From JBJYIN01 sp046237015 (GTDB taxonomy: Bacteria; Pseudomonadota; Gammaproteobacteria; Enterobacterales; Enterobacteriaceae): 64,000 nucleotides of DNA. The notes below the pieces were generated by a model. That model searched no databases. It was not told the origin of the DNA and saw nothing but the letters and a program-made list of their open reading frames with translations. The position numbers were made by a program, and so were the translations under genes. Below are positions 1-8,366 of the stretch, piece after piece. The stretch is from positions 62,001 to 126,000 of the forward strand of contig NZ_JBJYIN010000006.1 of assembly GCF_046237015.1 (NCBI RefSeq), in the 5' to 3' direction. Each line of letters starts with the position of its first letter. The stretch's first letter is position 1.

Positions 1-2
1 GA

Positions 3-209
3 CGAAAAACGGTAGTGGATGCGTATTCTATCGCCGATATCGCCCTGTGGCCGTGGGTCGCAAGGTTTCATTATCACCGTATCAATCTGAACGACTATCC
101 CCATGTCCGTGACTGGTATCTGCGTCTGGCAGAGCGGCCTGCTGTTCAGCGCGGCTATCAGCTCCCTGATTTTAGCGGTGATATTCCGTTGCCGGATATT
201 GGTGATTAA
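3..209 (+). CDS. glutathione S-transferase family protein, C-terminal end (partial)
   Basis: This is the last 68 or so codons of a gene whose start lies left of the window; the frame is open to the left edge. The motif DAYSIADIALWPWV is the conserved C-terminal helix of GST-fold proteins of the YfcG/YghU disulfide-reductase type, where the S-I-A-D segment is the structural N-capping box. The stop is TAA at 207-209. The N-terminal thioredoxin fold that would show the substrate class is not in view, so only the family is assigned. Confidence 0.85.
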   Translation, partial: RKTVVDAYSIADIALWPWVARFHYHRINLNDYPHVRDWYLRLAERPAVQRGYQLPDFSGDIPLPDIGD

Positions 210-306
210 CGCTTGGTTTCAGATTTTAGATTATCCCGGTTCATTTTCAGACGGTGTTTTTCTGTGCCTGAACGTAGCCGGGTCTTATAAAAACAGGAGA
301 AAGACA

Positions 307-924
307 ATGGCATCTGCGGAAATAAACGTCACACAACGTCAACAGGCGGTGAGCGCTGTTCTGAATGATATCCGGGCAATTTTGGCTCAGGAGGAACTCT
401 CTCGGGCGCTTTTGGATAAGATCACAAATCGTCTGACAAAATTGGCAGCGCAGCGTGATTTATTCAGCCTTGAGGATTTTCCGCCACCAACGGAAGAGAC
501 CGAACCTTCCACGCATTACCGGTTAAACAGTCAGGATGGTGATGACGATCTGGCGTTGTATCTCAACTCATTGTTACCCGGCAAGAATACGTTACCGCAT
601 GATCACACAACCTGGGCCGTGATCGTGGCCGTTGATGGAGAGGAATTAAACCGTATTTACCAGCGTTCTGATGACGGTAGCCAACCCGATCAAGCGGATT
701 TACGACTCGTGCGTGAAGTGGTTGTTCGACCTGGAGAGCCACTTGCCTTTTTGCCGGATGATATCCATAGCATTCATGTCACCGGAGACCAAACTACCAG
801 ACATTTACACTTGTACGGTCGGCCATTGGAGACGTTGGTGCGACGAGTGGCTATCGATCCACAAACCGGAAAAGTGAGTAATTACAACGCGACACAGATG
901 AAACCGGTCAAAAAGAGCGCGTAG
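307..924 (+). CDS. cysteine dioxygenase-like cupin protein
   Basis: A 205-residue cupin of the type I cysteine dioxygenase family, which oxidises cysteine (or a related thiol acid) to a sulfinate with non-haem iron. The HDH pair at residues 98-100, followed by a His-rich strand around 154-169 (IHSIHV and HLHLYGRP), fits the three-histidine iron site. The ATG at 307 is chosen over longer in-frame extensions because AGGAGAAAG stands just before it and homology begins there. The next gene, on the opposite strand, encodes a multi-rhodanese protein, which suggests a role in thiol or sulfane-sulfur metabolism. The exact substrate (cysteine, 3-mercaptopropionate or other) cannot be told from sequence. 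Confidence 0.8.
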   Translation: MASAEINVTQRQQAVSAVLNDIRAILAQEELSRALLDKITNRLTKLAAQRDLFSLEDFPPPTEETEPSTHYRLNSQDGDDDLALYLNSLLPGKNTLPHDHTTWAVIVAVDGEELNRIYQRSDDGSQPDQADLRLVREVVVRPGEPLAFLPDDIHSIHVTGDQTTRHLHLYGRPLETLVRRVAIDPQTGKVSNYNATQMKPVKKSA

Positions 925-990
925 TGCTGAAAATATTCACGTGGCTCGTTAACCGTAGTAACGAGAGAAGTCACCACCTTTCCTAAAACG

Positions 991-1014
991 AACACCCGCG
1001 CTAAGGCGGGTGTT
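991..1014. terminator. hairpin terminator between convergent genes
   Basis: A perfect 9-bp stem (AACACCCGC / GCGGGTGTT) with a 6-nt loop lies between the ends of the dioxygenase and rhodanese genes. The A-rich bases before it and T-rich bases after it suit use from both strands. Confidence 0.75.
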
Positions 1015-1041
1015 ATCGTATTTCACATACGTCGGTAGACA

Positions 1042-2676
1042 TTACAGCAGATTAAAAGATAACTCGCCTCCGGGGCGTTTCAATTGCTGTACTAAGCCAA
1101 TTTCCCAATCCAGATAATCCTGAAACAGTTGGTTGCGCCTGACAAGGTCGCTAACGTTATAGCCGCTGAGCCGCTGGTCTTCCTCGCCTGTCAGAATGGC
1201 ATCGTTTCCGCTTTCTGTCGGTAGATTGGCGTCAAACCAAGCCTGATTTCCGCCCGTTAGCACGATAACGTTGATCGCATAACGCTGTAATTCGCTCGCC
1301 ACCAGCTTAGCCAGAACACCGTCTCTGGATGTTAAGACCCACGGGTGTTGAATATCGGCGTCTCCTGGTTTCGGTAGCCATTCCGTCAGGCGATGCGGTG
1401 CGATAAAACGTGCGCCGATAATATGCTGGCGTATGAAGCGTAAACTGTCATCTACATCAATAACCTGTGCTGCCCGTTGTTCTAATCGCTGGTGCAACTG
1501 TTGTGGTGAGATCTCATCGACAGGTGCCAATGTCGTATCGTGCAGTACATGGGGTGACGACGGCCCTGATTCTTGTTCCTCATGTGCTGCTGGCTCATAG
1601 AGAAAAACATCAAATCCGCCTAGTTGTTTTAGCCATACGGCGGTATGCCTGGCGCGTACACCGTCCCAGTCAGCCAGAACAATACGCGCACCACGCGTTG
1701 CGACGAAGCGATCGGTCGCCTGCACTAACTGTCCACCGGGGGCCCAGCGGAATCCCGGTAAGTGTCCGGCCTGATATTCGTCATGGGTGCGCGTGTCGAA
1801 TTGATACAGCGTACGATTGGGATCGGAACGTAATCCGACTAGATCGGACGTCTTCAGCGTGGTGATCCCAGCCCGCTGTACCAGTTGAGACGCTTGCTGA
1901 CGAGCCGCTTGCAGGTTTTCGTCGCGTGGTTGAGGCAGCGTCGTTTGTTTTCCCTGATTGAGAGGCTGATTTTCCAGCAGCCATGCCATCGTGCCGTTGG
2001 TTAATGCAACGACACGATGAGGCAGTGCTGCATCAATAAGCGTTTGTGCACCGATGATGCTGCGTGTACGACCGGCGCAGTTCACGACGATCAGCGTCTG
2101 GGGATCGGGAGCCAACTCTCGGATACGGTAAGGCAGTTCACCGTTGGGGACATTGTAGGCACCGGGCAAGCTGAAGTTTTCGAACTCTTCCGGCGTCCGT
2201 CCATCGACGATGATTAAGTTCTCTCCGTTAGCCTGACGTTGGCGCAGTTCGTTGACGGAAATGTTCGGCGTATGCGCCGTGACCTCAATGATTTCTCCCA
2301 GCGCTTTACTGGGTACGTTTTCATCGATAAAAATTTCCAGTCCGGCAGCTTGCCAAGCCAGTGTTCCACCACTCAATAGAGCAAGGTGATGATAACCGAG
2401 CCTTTGAAGTCGGTCGGCAGCCTCTTCCAGCAATGAACCGTCTTCATCGATCAAAACGATCGGTGTTGAGCGGCGTGGTACTAAATCACCAATGAGTAAT
2501 CCCAGTCGCCATAGTGGCGCATTGGCCGCCAGTAACAGATGGCCCTGGGTATAGAGTCCGTGTTCCCGAACGTCTATCAGGGCGATTTCCTCCGCGGTAT
2601 TGAGTCTGGCCAGTAATTCCTGTGGTGTGAGTGATTGAAGTGGCGGAGAAGTGGTTGGAAAAGATGCTATAGACAT
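1042..2676 (-). CDS. protein with four rhodanese domains
   Basis: A 544-residue protein with four rhodanese-homology domains in a row, at about 15-115, 137-240, 300-400 and 440-540. Rhodaneses move sulfane sulfur on an active-site cysteine. Here only domain 2 has one, Cys200 in the loop NCAGRTRS. Domains 1, 3 and 4 have Asp in the equivalent place (DEDGS, DWDGV, SRDGV), so they are probably inactive or structural. The start at 2676 (MSIASFP) has AAGGAATCCCC upstream. The open frame runs on into the ERIC repeat, but that extension is not protein-like. Pairing with the convergent cysteine dioxygenase suggests a sulfur-handling unit, which is inference. Confidence 0.85.
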   Translation of the reverse strand: MSIASFPTTSPPLQSLTPQELLARLNTAEEIALIDVREHGLYTQGHLLLAANAPLWRLGLLIGDLVPRRSTPIVLIDEDGSLLEEAADRLQRLGYHHLALLSGGTLAWQAAGLEIFIDENVPSKALGEIIEVTAHTPNISVNELRQRQANGENLIIVDGRTPEEFENFSLPGAYNVPNGELPYRIRELAPDPQTLIVVNCAGRTRSIIGAQTLIDAALPHRVVALTNGTMAWLLENQPLNQGKQTTLPQPRDENLQAARQQASQLVQRAGITTLKTSDLVGLRSDPNRTLYQFDTRTHDEYQAGHLPGFRWAPGGQLVQATDRFVATRGARIVLADWDGVRARHTAVWLKQLGGFDVFLYEPAAHEEQESGPSSPHVLHDTTLAPVDEISPQQLHQRLEQRAAQVIDVDDSLRFIRQHIIGARFIAPHRLTEWLPKPGDADIQHPWVLTSRDGVLAKLVASELQRYAINVIVLTGGNQAWFDANLPTESGNDAILTGEEDQRLSGYNVSDLVRRNQLFQDYLDWEIGLVQQLKRPGGELSFNLL

Positions 2677-2702
2677 GGGGATTCCTTTTTCATGAATTGA
2701 TA

Positions 2703-2900
<198 letters not shown>

Positions 2901-2904
<4 letters not shown>

Positions 2905-3000
2905 CCCGTCATACTTCAAGTTGTATGTGCGTTGGCAATACTCATCGGCTACCACACTCTCGCTCTGACAGGTCGCAGCAAACAGTGTTTAAATCGACGT
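2901..3000. repeat. second, decayed ERIC copy sharing its TATA end
   Basis: Immediately after the first element, sharing its final TATA, a new end begins (TATACCCGTCATACTTCAAG, TTGTATGTGCGTTGG). After about 40 bp the similarity continues only to the insert of the neighbouring ERIC (ACTCATCGGCT, CGCAGCAAACAGTGTTTAAATC) and then fades. No far end is found. It looks like a truncated insert-bearing ERIC joined head to tail with the first. Confidence 0.7.
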
Positions 3001-3262
3001 AGCCAATTTCCTATTTATATTTTCGGTACCGAATGATTATTCTCTTCATGGATCAAATGTAGAGTCAAACGACAATATCAGATAATAAAATCGTCTTTTT
3101 TCAATAGGATTAAAATTAATATTTAATACCGTTTTTTAGCATAGCATCCTACGGTGTCATTTTTATTTTCATGCTATTGATATGAGAAATCATTGGTTTT
3201 CAATCTTGTTATTTTCCCTTTAATTTACAGGGATACTCATGATTGCATAACGGGGTTGTACC
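3001..3262. other. AT-rich intergenic region upstream of DUF1847 gene
   Basis: No gene is seen. The region is strongly A+T-rich and holds a perfect 12-bp palindrome TTCGGTACCGAA at 3022-3033, which could be an operator. The promoter of the next gene probably lies here, but no clear -35/-10 pair stands out. Confidence 0.4.
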
Positions 3263-3955
3263 GTGGCCAATAAATTCAGCTGTACAGAATGTAATTTTCT
3301 TAACTGCCAGACTCAGGAAAGTGAATATCCGAGGAAGTGTCTGACGACGGCACAGGGTAATGATAGCCTGCTACAGAATAGCCTGGTCAGATATACCAGC
3401 GATCCGCTGGTAGAAAAGATTATGCATGCTTCTGCACAGGTTGAAGGGCAGTATTACGGTCAGTTGACGCGGGTAGAAGAAATTATTGTTTTTGCTAAAA
3501 AGATAGGCGCGAGAAAAATTGGTATCGCTTCCTGTGCCGGGTTGATTCGTGAGAATCGCATCTTTGCCGATATTCTGCGGGCCAATGGTCTAAAGGCGTT
3601 TGGCGTATTGTGTAAAGTGGGCGCACAAGATAAGGGAAATGTTGGTATTGATGAACAAGACAAAATCCAGCCAGGCCAATATGAGGCGATGTGTAATCCA
3701 ATCATGCAGGCTGAATTATGTAATCAGGAAAAGACGGATCTGAATGTGATTAGCGGGCTGTGTGTCGGCCATGATTCGTTATTTATTAAACACTCTGAAG
3801 CACCGGTTACCTATCTTATTGTAAAAGATCGGGTGTTGGCACATAACCCTATTGGTGCGTTGAATACGAGTCATTCTTATTATAAGCGAATGACAGAAGG
3901 TGTCAGGCTGAATGATGATGATCGGGCACTGGCGGTAAAAGTGATAAGTGAATAA
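3263..3955 (+). CDS. DUF1847 family protein (putative metal-binding)
   Basis: A 230-residue cytoplasmic protein of the DUF1847 family. A Cys-rich N-terminus (Cys7, Cys10, Cys15 in CTECNFLNC, then Cys26) and later conserved cysteines (ASCAGL, AMCNPIM, ELCNQ, GLCVGHD) suggest metal or Fe-S binding. No function is established. GTG at 3263 is the only reasonable start: the ATG at 3239 runs into a stop after three codons. It lies 207 bp upstream of the two amino-acid binding protein genes on the same strand, so it may belong to the same catabolic locus. Confidence 0.75.
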   Translation: MANKFSCTECNFLNCQTQESEYPRKCLTTAQGNDSLLQNSLVRYTSDPLVEKIMHASAQVEGQYYGQLTRVEEIIVFAKKIGARKIGIASCAGLIRENRIFADILRANGLKAFGVLCKVGAQDKGNVGIDEQDKIQPGQYEAMCNPIMQAELCNQEKTDLNVISGLCVGHDSLFIKHSEAPVTYLIVKDRVLAHNPIGALNTSHSYYKRMTEGVRLNDDDRALAVKVISE

Positions 3956-4162
3956 CGTTATCCGTGTATAGATATTGGTCGTTATCGGTTCACGCGATTA
4001 CCACCTTAGTGGATACATCGGAATATATTTCCCCCTATGGCTGAGTTTAAATTATTTAGCGGAATATTCGCTATTCATAGCATAAATAATGATTTCACAG
4101 TATGTGGGAATCCATGAATGATATTTTTATTATTTTAACGTAATGGAAGATGAGAGCACCGG

Positions 4163-5014
4163 ATGAATAATAATAAGCAACATCAAAAAATATCGTGGAA
4201 AAAATGGCTTATTTCATTAGCGCTGGTATTGCCCGTATCGGGAATGGTCCAAGCAGATGCGACGTTGGACAAAATACATTCCCGCGGCAACGTTGCCATT
4301 GGTGTTTTGATTAATGGCGGTGATTTTGGCTCTATCGATCCCACGACTCAGCAGTTAATTGGCTGGAACCCGGAGTTGGCACGGCAATTGGCTAGCGATT
4401 TGGGGGTTGAGGTTGATTTAGTCCCGGTACAAACCGCGACTCGCGCTCAGTTTTTAATCGCCGGTAAGGTGGACCTATTGATTGCGTCCATGGAGTTGAA
4501 TGCGGAGCGAGCCCAGAATTTGGGCTATGTTCCGACACCGTTTTACCGCGTCGGCGGCACGGCTTTAACGCTGCGCAATAGCGGCATCACCCGCTGGGAG
4601 GATCTACGTGGTAAAACCGTGTGCGTTTCTCAGGGAAGCAGTTTCACCCGTCCTCTGGTCGCGGACTATGGCGCCGAACCTAAAGGATACAAAAGCTCTT
4701 CAGATTCATTGCTAGCCCTGAAAGGGGGACAGTGTGTGGCGGCCGTTCATGATTCTACCCTGCTGCAACCGCTGGTACGTAAAAGCGGAGAGTGGGCTGA
4801 CTATCATGCGCCGATTGCCGCAGAGATCTTACCCGCTGATTCCGTCGTCTGGACGCGAAAAGGTGAGGCCGACACCATCGCCGCTGTCGATCGTATCGTC
4901 CAATCCTGGCATCGCACAGGCTGGTTGATTGAAACAGAAAAACGGCTGGGCATTACGCCACCTCAGCCTGCATTACAGGAATTACATACCAAATTCAGCA
5001 CCGCGAGTCGCTGA
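4163..5014 (+). CDS. ABC transporter substrate-binding protein, polar amino acid type (copy 1)
   Basis: A 283-residue periplasmic binding protein of solute-binding family 3. A signal peptide (KKWLISLALVLPVSGMVQA) is followed by mature ADATLDKIHSRG. The block WEDLRGKTVCVSQGSSFTRP is typical of the hinge and ligand region. It is clearly paralogous to the next gene: both mature proteins begin ADATLDKI and share the WEDL-GK--CVSQGS-FTRPL block, so the pair arose by tandem duplication. Permease genes follow at 6022 and 6752. The ligand is probably an amino acid or a related small polar compound. Confidence 0.85.
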   Translation: MNNNKQHQKISWKKWLISLALVLPVSGMVQADATLDKIHSRGNVAIGVLINGGDFGSIDPTTQQLIGWNPELARQLASDLGVEVDLVPVQTATRAQFLIAGKVDLLIASMELNAERAQNLGYVPTPFYRVGGTALTLRNSGITRWEDLRGKTVCVSQGSSFTRPLVADYGAEPKGYKSSSDSLLALKGGQCVAAVHDSTLLQPLVRKSGEWADYHAPIAAEILPADSVVWTRKGEADTIAAVDRIVQSWHRTGWLIETEKRLGITPPQPALQELHTKFSTASR

Positions 5015-5078
5015 TAGATATAACTTTCAAGCTCGCCGAGATGACACATATCGGGCGGGTTGGGTGACTACAGGGAAT

Positions 5079-5945
5079 ATGAATATGATGAAAAAAAATC
5101 TTTTTTTACGTGCGGTACTGGCTCTTACGCTGATGCCATTGGTTTCTTCAATCAGCCAGGCTGATGCCACGCTCGATAAGATCAAGGCACGCGGTAAGTT
5201 GGTTGTTGGTGTTGATGGGCCTGAACCACCGTTTGGGTTCCTCGATCAGGCAACCGGTAAAATCAGCGGGTTTCAGACCGACCTAGGGCAGGATATTGCT
5301 CAGCGCTTAGGCGCTAAATTAGAGGTCGTGCCGGTCACGGCGTCCACGCGAGTGCAGTTCTTGCAGTCTGGGAAAGTCGACTTGCTGATAGCGAATATCC
5401 AGTGGACGCAGGAACGTAGTGAAGCACTTAGCTATGCGCCGACGCCTTATAACCTGGTCGGTGGGGCAGCATTGGTGCGTAAAGACAGTCAGGTACAACG
5501 CTGGGAGGATTTAAAAGGCAAAGTAGCCTGTGTGTCTCAAGGGAGTAATTTTACCCGCCCGCTACAAGAGCTTGGTGCGATCGTCAAAGGTTTCCGTGGT
5601 ATCCCCGAGTCGTTGCTGGCGCTGAAAGGCGGGACGTGTGACGCCTCGGTTCATATCTCGCCAGCCATGCGCCAGGTGTTGGTGGGAGAGAGCGCATCAC
5701 AGTGGCAGGATTATCGGATAGGAACGCCAGACCAATTAATTCCGTCGCCCACGGTGATTTGGACCCGACGGGGGGAAGCGGATACTCGCAAATTTGTCGA
5801 TGATGTCATTCACGATTGGCATCGTTCCGGATCGTTATTGCAACTGGGGCAGCGTTACGGCGTGCCGGACGAATATTTCCGCGATGCCAATACGAAAGCC
5901 CAACGGGGTGAGTTCGATGCGGCACCGCCAGAACCCGCTTCCTGA
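5079..5945 (+). CDS. ABC transporter substrate-binding protein, polar amino acid type (copy 2)
   Basis: A 288-residue family 3 binding protein, paralogue of the one just upstream. The start at 5079 (MNMMKKNLFLRAVL) is preceded by CAGGGAA and gives a proper signal peptide ending SSISQA before ADATLDKIKARG. Longer in-frame starts lie inside the upstream gene. The C-terminus is extended and charged (TKAQRGEFDAAPPEPAS). Two tandem binding proteins feeding one permease pair often give different affinity or ligand range. Confidence 0.85.
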   Translation: MNMMKKNLFLRAVLALTLMPLVSSISQADATLDKIKARGKLVVGVDGPEPPFGFLDQATGKISGFQTDLGQDIAQRLGAKLEVVPVTASTRVQFLQSGKVDLLIANIQWTQERSEALSYAPTPYNLVGGAALVRKDSQVQRWEDLKGKVACVSQGSNFTRPLQELGAIVKGFRGIPESLLALKGGTCDASVHISPAMRQVLVGESASQWQDYRIGTPDQLIPSPTVIWTRRGEADTRKFVDDVIHDWHRSGSLLQLGQRYGVPDEYFRDANTKAQRGEFDAAPPEPAS

Positions 5946-6021
5946 TGTGTTTCGGAAAATGATGAAAGATGAAGAGACGAAACGATGAAGGCGGTGGCAG
6001 TGTGATACCAAAGGGGCGGCG

Positions 6022-6762
6022 ATGATTCAGTTTCTTTTGACCGAACTGGTGGCATTTTTCAAGCCGCTGGGCCTGAATTACTCATTTGTGCTGGATCCGG
6101 TTGATCGTGCCGCGTTTCTTAGCGGTATGGCGGTTTCCCTCGAGCTGTGTTTGTTGACGATACCTTTCAGTCTACTGACTGGCGTGGTGATGGCGGCGGG
6201 ATTGAGTAGTCAGTCGCGTTGGCTGGCCGCTCCGATCGGTACTTTTGTTGAACTGGTGCGCAATACGCCAACGCTGGTGCAATTATACTGTGCCTTTCTG
6301 GTGCTCAATATGCTGATTAGTCAGCATATTGGTCAGGGAAGTAGCCCCATTTCACCACTGATGTGGGTTGTGCTGGTGGTATCAATACATAAGGCCGTGT
6401 TCCATGCCGAAGCATTGCGCGCGGGTATTGAAGCCGTACCGCCGATTACGTTGGAAGCCTCTCGCTCCATGGCATTCAGTCGCAGGCAAATTTTCTGGTA
6501 TGTACAGCTACCGTTGGCGGTGCGTTTTTCTCTTCCTTCGCTCATCAATAATCTGGTCGATTTAGTGAAAATGACGGCAATCGCGTCAGCTATTGCCGTG
6601 GGCGATGTGACCTATCAATCCATCATGATTTGGTCACAGCGTGACAATGTACTGGAGCTGATTCTGCTTATTCTGATCTATTTCGCCGTATTGACTTGGT
6701 TAGTCAGCGTGAGTGGGCGGTGGCTGGAAAATCGTTTGAGGATGCCGGGTTATGGTCAATGA
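6022..6762 (+). CDS. amino acid ABC transporter permease (HisM/GlnP type)
   Basis: A 246-residue inner-membrane permease with about five membrane segments and the binding-protein-dependent transport (EAA) loop around HAEALRAGIEAVPPITLEASRSMAF, which docks the ATPase. AAAGGGGCGGCG precedes the ATG. The end overlaps the next permease by 11 bp, so the two are translationally coupled. Together they form the heterodimeric channel for the two binding proteins upstream. No ATPase gene follows on this strand; the nearest is the convergent one at 7611. Confidence 0.85.
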   Translation: MIQFLLTELVAFFKPLGLNYSFVLDPVDRAAFLSGMAVSLELCLLTIPFSLLTGVVMAAGLSSQSRWLAAPIGTFVELVRNTPTLVQLYCAFLVLNMLISQHIGQGSSPISPLMWVVLVVSIHKAVFHAEALRAGIEAVPPITLEASRSMAFSRRQIFWYVQLPLAVRFSLPSLINNLVDLVKMTAIASAIAVGDVTYQSIMIWSQRDNVLELILLILIYFAVLTWLVSVSGRWLENRLRMPGYGQ

Positions 6763-7573
6763 AATCGCGGTGAGAAATATCCCGTTACCGAATGGGTATC
6801 GTCCCCTTGTCGGAGCCGTGTTATCCGATTTTTGGGTGATTGTCCTGCTGGCCGTTGTTGTGATTAATGCACTTTGGGCGGTGACGGAGAGTGCGCCGTT
6901 TGCCGTGGTACAACTGTGGCGCTGGCTACCTTCTTTGTTTCAGGGATTGGGGGTCAATATCGGAATTAGCGCACTCGCCATGCTGCTGGGAACGTTGGTG
7001 GGGTTGGTTATCGGTAGCCTATCGTTGGCACCTTCACGTCTGTTGCGAGCGGTTACGCATGGTTGGGTTCAGGCTTTTCGCAATGCTCCGGTGCTGGTGT
7101 TAATTTACTTTACGACCTACGTGTTTCCCTTTGAAATCGTTCTGATGCATTGGTATATCCCTTTCCCTGACTGGATCAAAGTAGTCATTGGCCTCGGTCT
7201 GCCAGCCAGCGCTATCGTTGCGGAGATTTTTCGCGGAGCGGTGCAGTCGATCCCCAGTGCTCAATGGGAAACCGCGCAGTCGATGGCATTTCGCCGTAAC
7301 CAGATTTTTCGCTATATCATTTTGCCGCAGTGCGTTCGGCGTATGCTGCCGCCATGGATGAACCTCTATGCCAGCATTACCATGAGTACGTCGTTGGCTT
7401 CGTTGGTTGGGGTACATGATGTGGTGGATATGGCAACCATTGCCAGCAATACCGTGGCTCGTATTGATTTCACGATTTTGGTCTATTTCGTATTGCTGAT
7501 GTTTTTCTTCTATTACTGCTACCCGATTTCTCGTATCACAAGGCAGTTGGAGAAAAAGTTAAACACGCATTAA
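6752..7573 (+). CDS. amino acid ABC transporter permease (second subunit)
   Basis: A 273-residue permease of the same family as its neighbour. Membrane segments begin at about residue 25, and the EAA loop reads AEIFRGAVQSIPSAQWETAQSMAF. It ends with a positively charged tail. It is the last gene of the 4163-7573 operon and is followed by a hairpin. The four-gene set (two binding proteins, two permeases) lacks its own ATPase. Confidence 0.85.
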   Translation: MVNEIAVRNIPLPNGYRPLVGAVLSDFWVIVLLAVVVINALWAVTESAPFAVVQLWRWLPSLFQGLGVNIGISALAMLLGTLVGLVIGSLSLAPSRLLRAVTHGWVQAFRNAPVLVLIYFTTYVFPFEIVLMHWYIPFPDWIKVVIGLGLPASAIVAEIFRGAVQSIPSAQWETAQSMAFRRNQIFRYIILPQCVRRMLPPWMNLYASITMSTSLASLVGVHDVVDMATIASNTVARIDFTILVYFVLLMFFFYYCYPISRITRQLEKKLNTH

Positions 7574-7579
7574 TGGCAG

Positions 7580-7601
7580 GCTGTTGTCGTGAGACAACAG
7601 C
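7580..7601. terminator. hairpin between convergent transporter operons
   Basis: A perfect 9-bp stem (GCTGTTGTC / GACAACAGC) with loop GTGA lies in the 37-bp gap between the permease gene and the convergent ATPase gene. There is no strong T-run on either side, so its efficiency is uncertain. Confidence 0.55.
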
Positions 7602-7610
7602 ACGTCGAGA

Positions 7611-8366
7611 TTAATGGCTTAGTATCTGATCCAGGAACTGTTTGGTCCGTGGGTGTGATGGCATATTGAAAAAGGTTTGCGGCGGCGCAGATTCAACAAT
7701 GCTGCCGTCAGCCATCAGAATCACGTTATCGGCGACGGTTTTCGCAAATCCCATTTCATGAGTGACGACGATCATCGTCATCCCTGATTCCGCTAAATCC
7801 AGCATGACATCCAATACCTCTTTGATCATCTCCGGGTCGAGCGCCGAGGTGGGTTCATCGAACAGCATAATTTCCGGCTGCATACATAAGGCACGCGCGA
7901 TCGCCACGCGTTGCTGCTGTCCTCCCGATAGCTGGAGTGGGAACTTATGTGCCTGATTAGCGATATGCACCTTTTCCAGATAGTGCATAGCCAGTTCCGT
8001 TGCTTGTTGCTTTTTCATTTGCCTGACCAACGTCGGGCCGATGATCAGGTTATCCAGTACGCTCAGATGGGGGAACAGGTTGAATTGCTGGAACAGCATG
8101 CCAATGCTCAGGCGGATCCGATTGATATTCTTGAGATTGTCATTCATCTCAATACCATTAACCAAAATTTGCCCCTGATGGTGTTCTTCCAGTCGGTTAA
8201 TGCAGCGAATCAGCGTGGACTTACCGGAACCGGAAGGGCCGCAGATTACGACACGCTCTCCTTTTGCCACATTCAGCGAGACGTTATTGAGTACCTGAAA
8301 GTCACCATACCATTTACTAACGGATTTGATTTCAATCACTGGCTCGGCGGGAAGTGAACTACTCAT
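7611..8366 (-). CDS. amino acid ABC transporter ATP-binding protein (GlnQ/AapP type)
   Basis: A 251-residue ATPase with Walker A GPSGSGKST, Q-loop FQQFNLFPH, signature LSGGQQQR, Walker B IMLFDEPTSALDPE and the switch histidine in VVTHEMGF. It powers polar amino acid import. The start overlaps the end of the upstream permease by 4 bp (ATGA type). It is the last gene of the operon 11895-7611 and is likely co-transcribed with the binding protein and permeases of the Aap type. It may also serve the convergent permease pair at 6022-7573, which has no ATPase of its own. Confidence 0.9.
   Translation of the reverse strand: MSSSLPAEPVIEIKSVSKWYGDFQVLNNVSLNVAKGERVVICGPSGSGKSTLIRCINRLEEHHQGQILVNGIEMNDNLKNINRIRLSIGMLFQQFNLFPHLSVLDNLIIGPTLVRQMKKQQATELAMHYLEKVHIANQAHKFPLQLSGGQQQRVAIARALCMQPEIMLFDEPTSALDPEMIKEVLDVMLDLAESGMTMIVVTHEMGFAKTVADNVILMADGSIVESAPPQTFFNMPSHPRTKQFLDQILSH

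Noticed and set aside
103..306. In-frame N-terminal extension of the cysteine dioxygenase ORF
   Set aside because: It overlaps the GST gene in another frame, is not protein-like, and the ATG at 307 has a strong ribosome site.
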